From: Calycina herbarum
Lineage: Eukaryota > Ascomycota > Leotiomycetes > Helotiales > Pezizellaceae
Assembly (NCBI GenBank): GCA_001414485.1
Contig: LLEY01000218.1
Location: 22,933 to 86,932, forward strand
Direction: 5' to 3'
Length of the DNA stretch: 64,000 bases
In this document: one piece after another, positions 59,636 through 64,000 of the stretch
Layout of the letters: each line of letters begins with the position of its first letter
Numbering within the stretch: position 1 is the stretch's first letter
Made by a program: the position numbers and the translations under genes
Notes under the pieces: model-generated
The model's input: the letters and a program-made list of their open reading frames with translations, nothing else
What the model was told of the DNA's origin: nothing
Database searches by the model: none

Positions 59636-61076
59636 ATGTCGTTCTTTTCCAAGATGCAGAAGGAGGTTACGGGGATGATGGATGGAGGAGGAAAGAAACC
59701 TGAAGCAGCAGCACAAGCCCCGCCTCAACAGCAGAGAGGTACTTTTTACCCCTCTTCTTCAATTTCTCTCTTCGAAAAAAAGCCTCAAAGCTGACTGGAC
59801 TTGTGCCACAGGATACGATGGTGGTTATCAACAACAGCAGCAACAATACCCGCCCCAACAACAACAACAGTATGGAGGATATCAACAGCAACAGCAGTAT
59901 CCTCCCCAAGGGCAGAATCAACAATACGGTCAACCTCCTCAGGGCCAATACAATCAACCTCCCCAAGGCCAATACGGTGTACCATCACCAGCACACAGTG
60001 CTCCACCAACTCAACAACCCTACGGGGCTCCTCCTGGTCGTGAGTTTATAGCAATATAAGACGCCCGGTCATTGCTCTCGGTCACCCAATGTATCAAACA
60101 TTGTTCGAGAAGGTTTAGGATATTTAAAGACTCGGTTTCTTTATTATTCTAAACCTTCTCGATTCATGGTTACGATTATCCAAAATATCTCGCACAATAA
60201 GATACTGGGTGCCGAAGAGCAATGTCCAAACTTCTTACAATAACTGACAGCAAGAAATAGAATACCCTCCCCAAGGCCAATACGGACAGCCACCACCTCA
60301 ACAATATGGCAGCCCAGCTCCTGCCTACGGACAACAACCCTACGTTCCTCCTCCCCACCAAAACATTCCTACACCCCAAACACCCCAATTACCTCCGGGA
60401 TGGACCGCTCTCTGGGATCCACAAGCAGGACGATGGGCATACATGGGAGGTGATCAAAAGGTGATCTGGACACCCCCACAAGGCCCATTTGTCGACCAAG
60501 GGGGTGCTGATGGAAGCCGTGGAGCATTCGGTGGCCCAGTTGCTGCTGGTGCTGGATTTGGAGCCGCTGCTGGTCCTGCTGGATACGGTGCTGCAACTGC
60601 CACCAAGGACGGAAAGGAGGCAAAGGCTGACAAGGCAGGAGGAGAGAAGAAGGATGATGGAAATAAGAAGATGATGATGGGTGCTGCTGGTGGTTTGATT
60701 GCTGGTGGTATTGGAGGGGCTTTGATTGCTAATGCAATGGGTGAGTTTTTTCTCTTTTCTTATTCCCTTTCCAATTTGCCTACTAGCAGGTCGGGGTTTC
60801 TATACACTTGTATATGAATCTCTTGATTTCTCCGAATATATATACAGAAGAATGCTAACCCTAACAGATGACGATGATCACAAAGGCCGCGGTGGCGGCG
60901 GATATGGAGGAGGTGGTGGATACGGTGGTGGTGGAGGATACGCACCAGGCGGATATCCAACCCAACAAGCATACCCACCTCCTGCTGGCTCGATGTCAAG
61001 TAGTGATCGCGAAAGTCTCGAGGAAGCGAGAGAAGAGTATGAGGAAGAATTGCAAGAGGCATATGGATCCGATTAA
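59636..61076 (+). CDS. Gln/Pro-rich protein with WW-like domain and glycine zipper
   Basis: Protein of 339 aa, exons 59636-59738, 59812-60039, 60261-60740 and 60868-61076 (donors GTACTT, GTGAGT, GTGAGT; acceptors CCACAG, AAATAG, TAACAG), in frame throughout. After MSFFSKMQKEVTGMMDGGGKK comes a long Gln/Tyr/Pro low-complexity region (YPPQQQQQYGGYQ, PPQGQYG). A WW-like domain follows at about 150-180: LPPGWTALWDPQAGRWAYM and then VIWTPP. Next are an Ala/Gly stretch, a Lys-rich patch, and a glycine-zipper hydrophobic segment MMMGAAGGLIAGGIGGALIAN, then a Gly/Tyr-rich tail and an acidic coiled end LEEAREEYEEELQEAYG. The third intron interrupts just after the zipper. Similar fungal proteins are uncharacterised. 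The Q-rich part may drive self-association (inference). Confidence 0.82.
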
Positions 61077-61858
61077 TCCTAATCTATATATACCTGTACG
61101 GTATTACTGAGAGTGTACTTTGGTTTGAGACAGGAACACAGAACGAGTTTATGACTAGATGAAAACAAGAAGATATATTTGTGCTGTCGTCATGCGTTCG
61201 CCTTCTAGCACCTCGCAATGGACATTAAAAGCGGCAGTAAATACATCAGGTTCACACCTGCCCTGCCTACCTAGCTCTCGTTGTTCCAGCTTTTTAGGGT
61301 AATTCAAAGGAATTATTCTAAACATTTGAAACAATTTAAAATATTGACCTAAGTGTTTTAGAACAATCAAATTCAATTGTTTGACTGCCACTTGTGATGT
61401 CCACCGCTTCCCCACGAAAACGACATGGAACAAGACAGAGCCACTGGACACTATCATATTATAGCCTACTTTCTAGAAGACATGTATAATTTTCGGGTCG
61501 GTTATCACACCATCACCTATCTAAATAGACAAAGTTTAGAAAGGAGGCGGGGGACAACTCGCTAACAACCCCGCCATCGGTCTTGGCTTCAACGGCGGCC
61601 CGATGATGAAATCTCGACATTTTCTAGCATCATTCAACCAACCACCACAGAAAAAAACTCCACACAGCTTTTCCTCTCAACACCCACTCTTTTACGTACC
61701 ACAAAACGAACTAGTACCAGATTTTCGCGTGGGATAAGATAAGGAGAAAGCCCGAAAAATGACGCCAACGAAAATGATATATATAAAAGCTAATCGCTTC
61801 CCTGCTGAATCTTTTTACATAAATACCACGAATCTGGGGATTCGATAAGACAACCACG
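61077..61858. other. intergenic
   Basis: 3' flank of the WW-like gene and promoter of the permease at 61859. A short pyrimidine-rich run and no gene are seen. Confidence 0.5.
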
Positions 61859-63521
61859 ATGTCTGATATTGACAAAACTTCGTATGGAGCTACGGACAGC
61901 TCTCTCCCACACAATGGACTCCCATCAACCTCGGAAATTGACCCAAATAGCGGCGTCAAACGCGCGCTCAAAACCCGACATCTTTCTATGATGGCGCTTG
62001 CAGGAATCATCGGTCCTGGACTTCTTGTCGGCTCGGGAGGTGCTCTTTCCAGTGGTGGACCTGCTGCTTTACTTATTGGATTCGGGGTTATTGGTCTGAT
62101 AGCTTTTTCTATCATGCAATCTCTGGGAGAAATCACGACGTTGTATCCTACGAGTGGTGCTTTCACGAGTTTGGCGGATCGGTTTGTGGATAAGGCGTTT
62201 GGGGTTGCGGTGGGGTGGAATTATTTTGTGATTTGGGCGGCCGTTTTGGCGAATGAGTATAATGCTGTTAGTTCGATTTTTGTGTTTTGGAGTGATAAGA
62301 TTCCTCTCTGGGGGTATTTCTTGATATTTTGGTTTGTTTTCTTGGCTTTTCAGTTGCTTGGGGTGGAGGCTTTTGGGGAGGCGGAGTTTTGGCTTGCGTG
62401 AGTGATTCCTAGCGGAAGTGAGAGTTGGAGAAAACTGACTTGATAGACTTCTCAAACTTGGTGGTTTAGTGGCATATTTCATCTTCGCCATCGTCTATGC
62501 AGCAGGAGGACTGAAAGGTCAGAAAGAACCCCTAGGATTTCGATATTGGCATGACCCCGGAGCATTCGCCGATGGATTCCCAGGTGTCGCAAAAGTTTTT
62601 GTCTTCTGCTCAACGTTCTACGCGGGTTGCGAATCCGTAGCCGTAGCAGCGACCGAAACTCGAAATCCAAGGCATGCCGTCCCCCTCGCTATCCGACAGG
62701 TTTTCTGGCGTATCATTTTCATATATATGGGTTCAGCGTTCTTCTTCGGACTCACATGCCCTGCCAATGCAGAAGGACTAGTAAACGGCGGAAGTCGAGC
62801 CCTCAAATCGCCCATGACAATCGCCATTCAAACAGCCGGTTGGGAAGGCGGCGTTCATCTCGTTAACGCTTTTATCTTCGCTACCTGTCTCTCTGCTGTA
62901 AATAGCTCCATCTACATCGGCTCCCGAACAATTCTCTTCATGGCTCAAGAAGGGAAAGCCCCGAACTTCCTGGGCTACACAGATAAACGCGGCGTCCCAA
63001 TCCCAGCAATAATCTTCACAAACCTCTTCGGAACCCTCTCAATGATGAACGTGTCAACCGGTGCTTCCGCAGCCTACGGCTACATCGTCAACCTCTCAGG
63101 TGTATCGACATTTCTAGTCTGGGGATCGATATCATTCATCCACATCCGCTTTCGCTCCGCCTGGGTTTCTCAAGGTCGTTCAATCGACTCCTTACCATTT
63201 AAGTCTTGGGCATATCCCTGGAATGCATATTTTGGTCTAGCAGCGAATATATTCTTGGCTTTTGTGCAAGGATGGACTACTTTTGCGCCTTTTGATAAGG
63301 GCGCCTTTGTTGATGCTTATATCTTGTTGCCACTTTTCCCGATTATTTATTTTGGGTATAAGGTTGCTTATAAGACGAGGTATTGGAGGTTGGAGGAGAT
63401 TGACCTTGATGAGGGACGACGGGTGGATTTGGATGCGGGGGTTGAGGAGGAGTATGAGGGGGATGAAGTTGTGGGTGTGAAGAAGGTTGGATTTTGGAAG
63501 AGGATTGGAAGGAATTTTTAG
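61859..63521 (+). CDS. amino-acid permease (YAT family, APC superfamily)
   Basis: Plasma-membrane amino acid:H+ symporter of about 537 aa, exons 61859-62397 and 62447-63521, intron GTGAGT...TGATAG in frame. The hydrophilic N-terminus precedes VKRALKTRHLSMMALAGIIG, GPGLLVGSGGALSSGGPAALL and the conserved ITTLYPTSGAF, then FVDKAFGVAVGWNYFVIWA. The late motifs AATETRNPRHAVPLAIRQVFWR and SSIYIGSRTILFMAQEGKAP are the fungal amino-acid permease (AAT) signature region. Twelve helices are expected. The motifs are those of general or dicarboxylic permeases (GAP1/AGP1/DIP5-like); specificity cannot be read. No relative of the nitrate locus is beside it. Confidence 0.92.
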
Positions 63522-64000
63522 GTGTGTGAGGGTTCTTTTTTTGGGTTAGAGTTTCGGGTATTTTCGGAAATCACTTTGCCATGAGACGGTGTGTTTTAAT
63601 ACCCATTTGAGGAGCTGGTATGCTTTATTCACCAATTGCGGAATTGACCAATTACGTTACTACTTTATAGTATTTAGTAGTGAGTCTAGTAAGTCAAGCT
63701 ATTAAATCCAATTGTTTGAGAATGTTTAGAGTAATTAGGATAATTAATTAAAGTTTCGAATGTTATATATGTATAGTGTATTAGATACTCATCCAAGTAA
63801 CATTTATTTAATACAGATATCCTAGACATTTTAGAAGACTTGAGTTATTTCAACAAAGTAAAGAGGTTGAGTATAATAGCCGGTTCCCCTTCTCCTGCGC
63901 TTTCGCTTGGAGTCGGCGGAAGCAAGTGCAGGTCGGAAGCAAGTGCAGGAACTCGTAGATTAGCGCCCCACCTAAAAATATATATACAAACCATCTTGAA
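63522..64000. other. 3' flank, no gene seen
   Basis: AT-rich downstream region of the permease running to the window end. GGAAGCAAGTGCAGG is duplicated in tandem near 63919-63950, a short repeat of about 16 bp. Confidence 0.5.

Noticed and set aside
59270..59972. Minus frames of 152 and 101 codons opposite the Gln-rich gene
   Set aside because: Leu-rich antisense of CAA/CAG repeats; they overlap well-supported exons on the + strand or lie in its promoter.
1..64000. tRNA, rRNA and CRISPR arrays
   Set aside because: I looked for tRNA-like T-arm motifs, rRNA stretches and regularly spaced repeats and saw none that I could support; a tRNAscan-type search would be decisive.

Overview
The window reads as nuclear DNA of a filamentous ascomycete, most likely a leotiomycete (inference from protein style, not from a search). 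Genes are split by introns of about 45-60 nt with GTRNGT donors and C/TAG acceptors, and families typical of fungi are present: Zn2Cys6 regulator, UstYa-type protein, fungal rhodopsin-domain membrane protein, nitrate porter and Gap1-type RasGAP. All exon boundaries were placed by eye from splice signals and reading phase.

Layout. 1-0.9 kb: 5' part of an uncharacterised gene (-). 1.5-8 kb: MFS exporter (-), GNAT acetyltransferase (-), UstYa/DUF3328 protein (-), then, divergently, two tandem small secreted repeat proteins (+) sharing a PN-x3-EIPDP motif. This is the most interesting locus: a candidate ribosomal-peptide (RiPP/KEP-like) cluster. 9-12.3 kb: rhodopsin-domain membrane protein (+) and a caspase-fold-like gene (-) with a frame break at a C7 run. 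13.9-18.8 kb: ten-exon amino-acid permease (+) and an AflR-like Zn2Cys6 regulator (-). 18.8-24.4 kb: 4 kb gene-free stretch leading to an intronless nitrate transporter with NirA-like sites upstream. 24.8-33.2 kb: Cys/His-rich hypothetical protein, small secreted Cys-rich protein with a frame break, secreted subtilase and a membrane protein with a frame break. 33.2-39 kb: dispersed repeats, a histone-fold protein, a perfect 98-bp tandem duplication and an acyltransferase-3 protein. 39-46.8 kb: gene-poor, holding a Tourist/Harbinger-like MITE. 46.9-49.4 kb: RasGAP. 50-57.6 kb: gene-poor. 57.7-63.5 kb: CYSTM protein, Gln/Pro-rich WW-like protein and a YAT-type amino-acid permease.

How genes relate. 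Only the 1.5-8 kb block looks like a functional cluster: putative precursors, a UstYa-type modifier on a shared 590-bp promoter, an acetyltransferase and an exporter. The other genes are housekeeping, transport or secreted functions without obvious linkage. Three genes (11.9, 27.5 and 32.5 kb) carry frame breaks at or near homopolymers, so assembly errors must be excluded before calling them pseudogenes.
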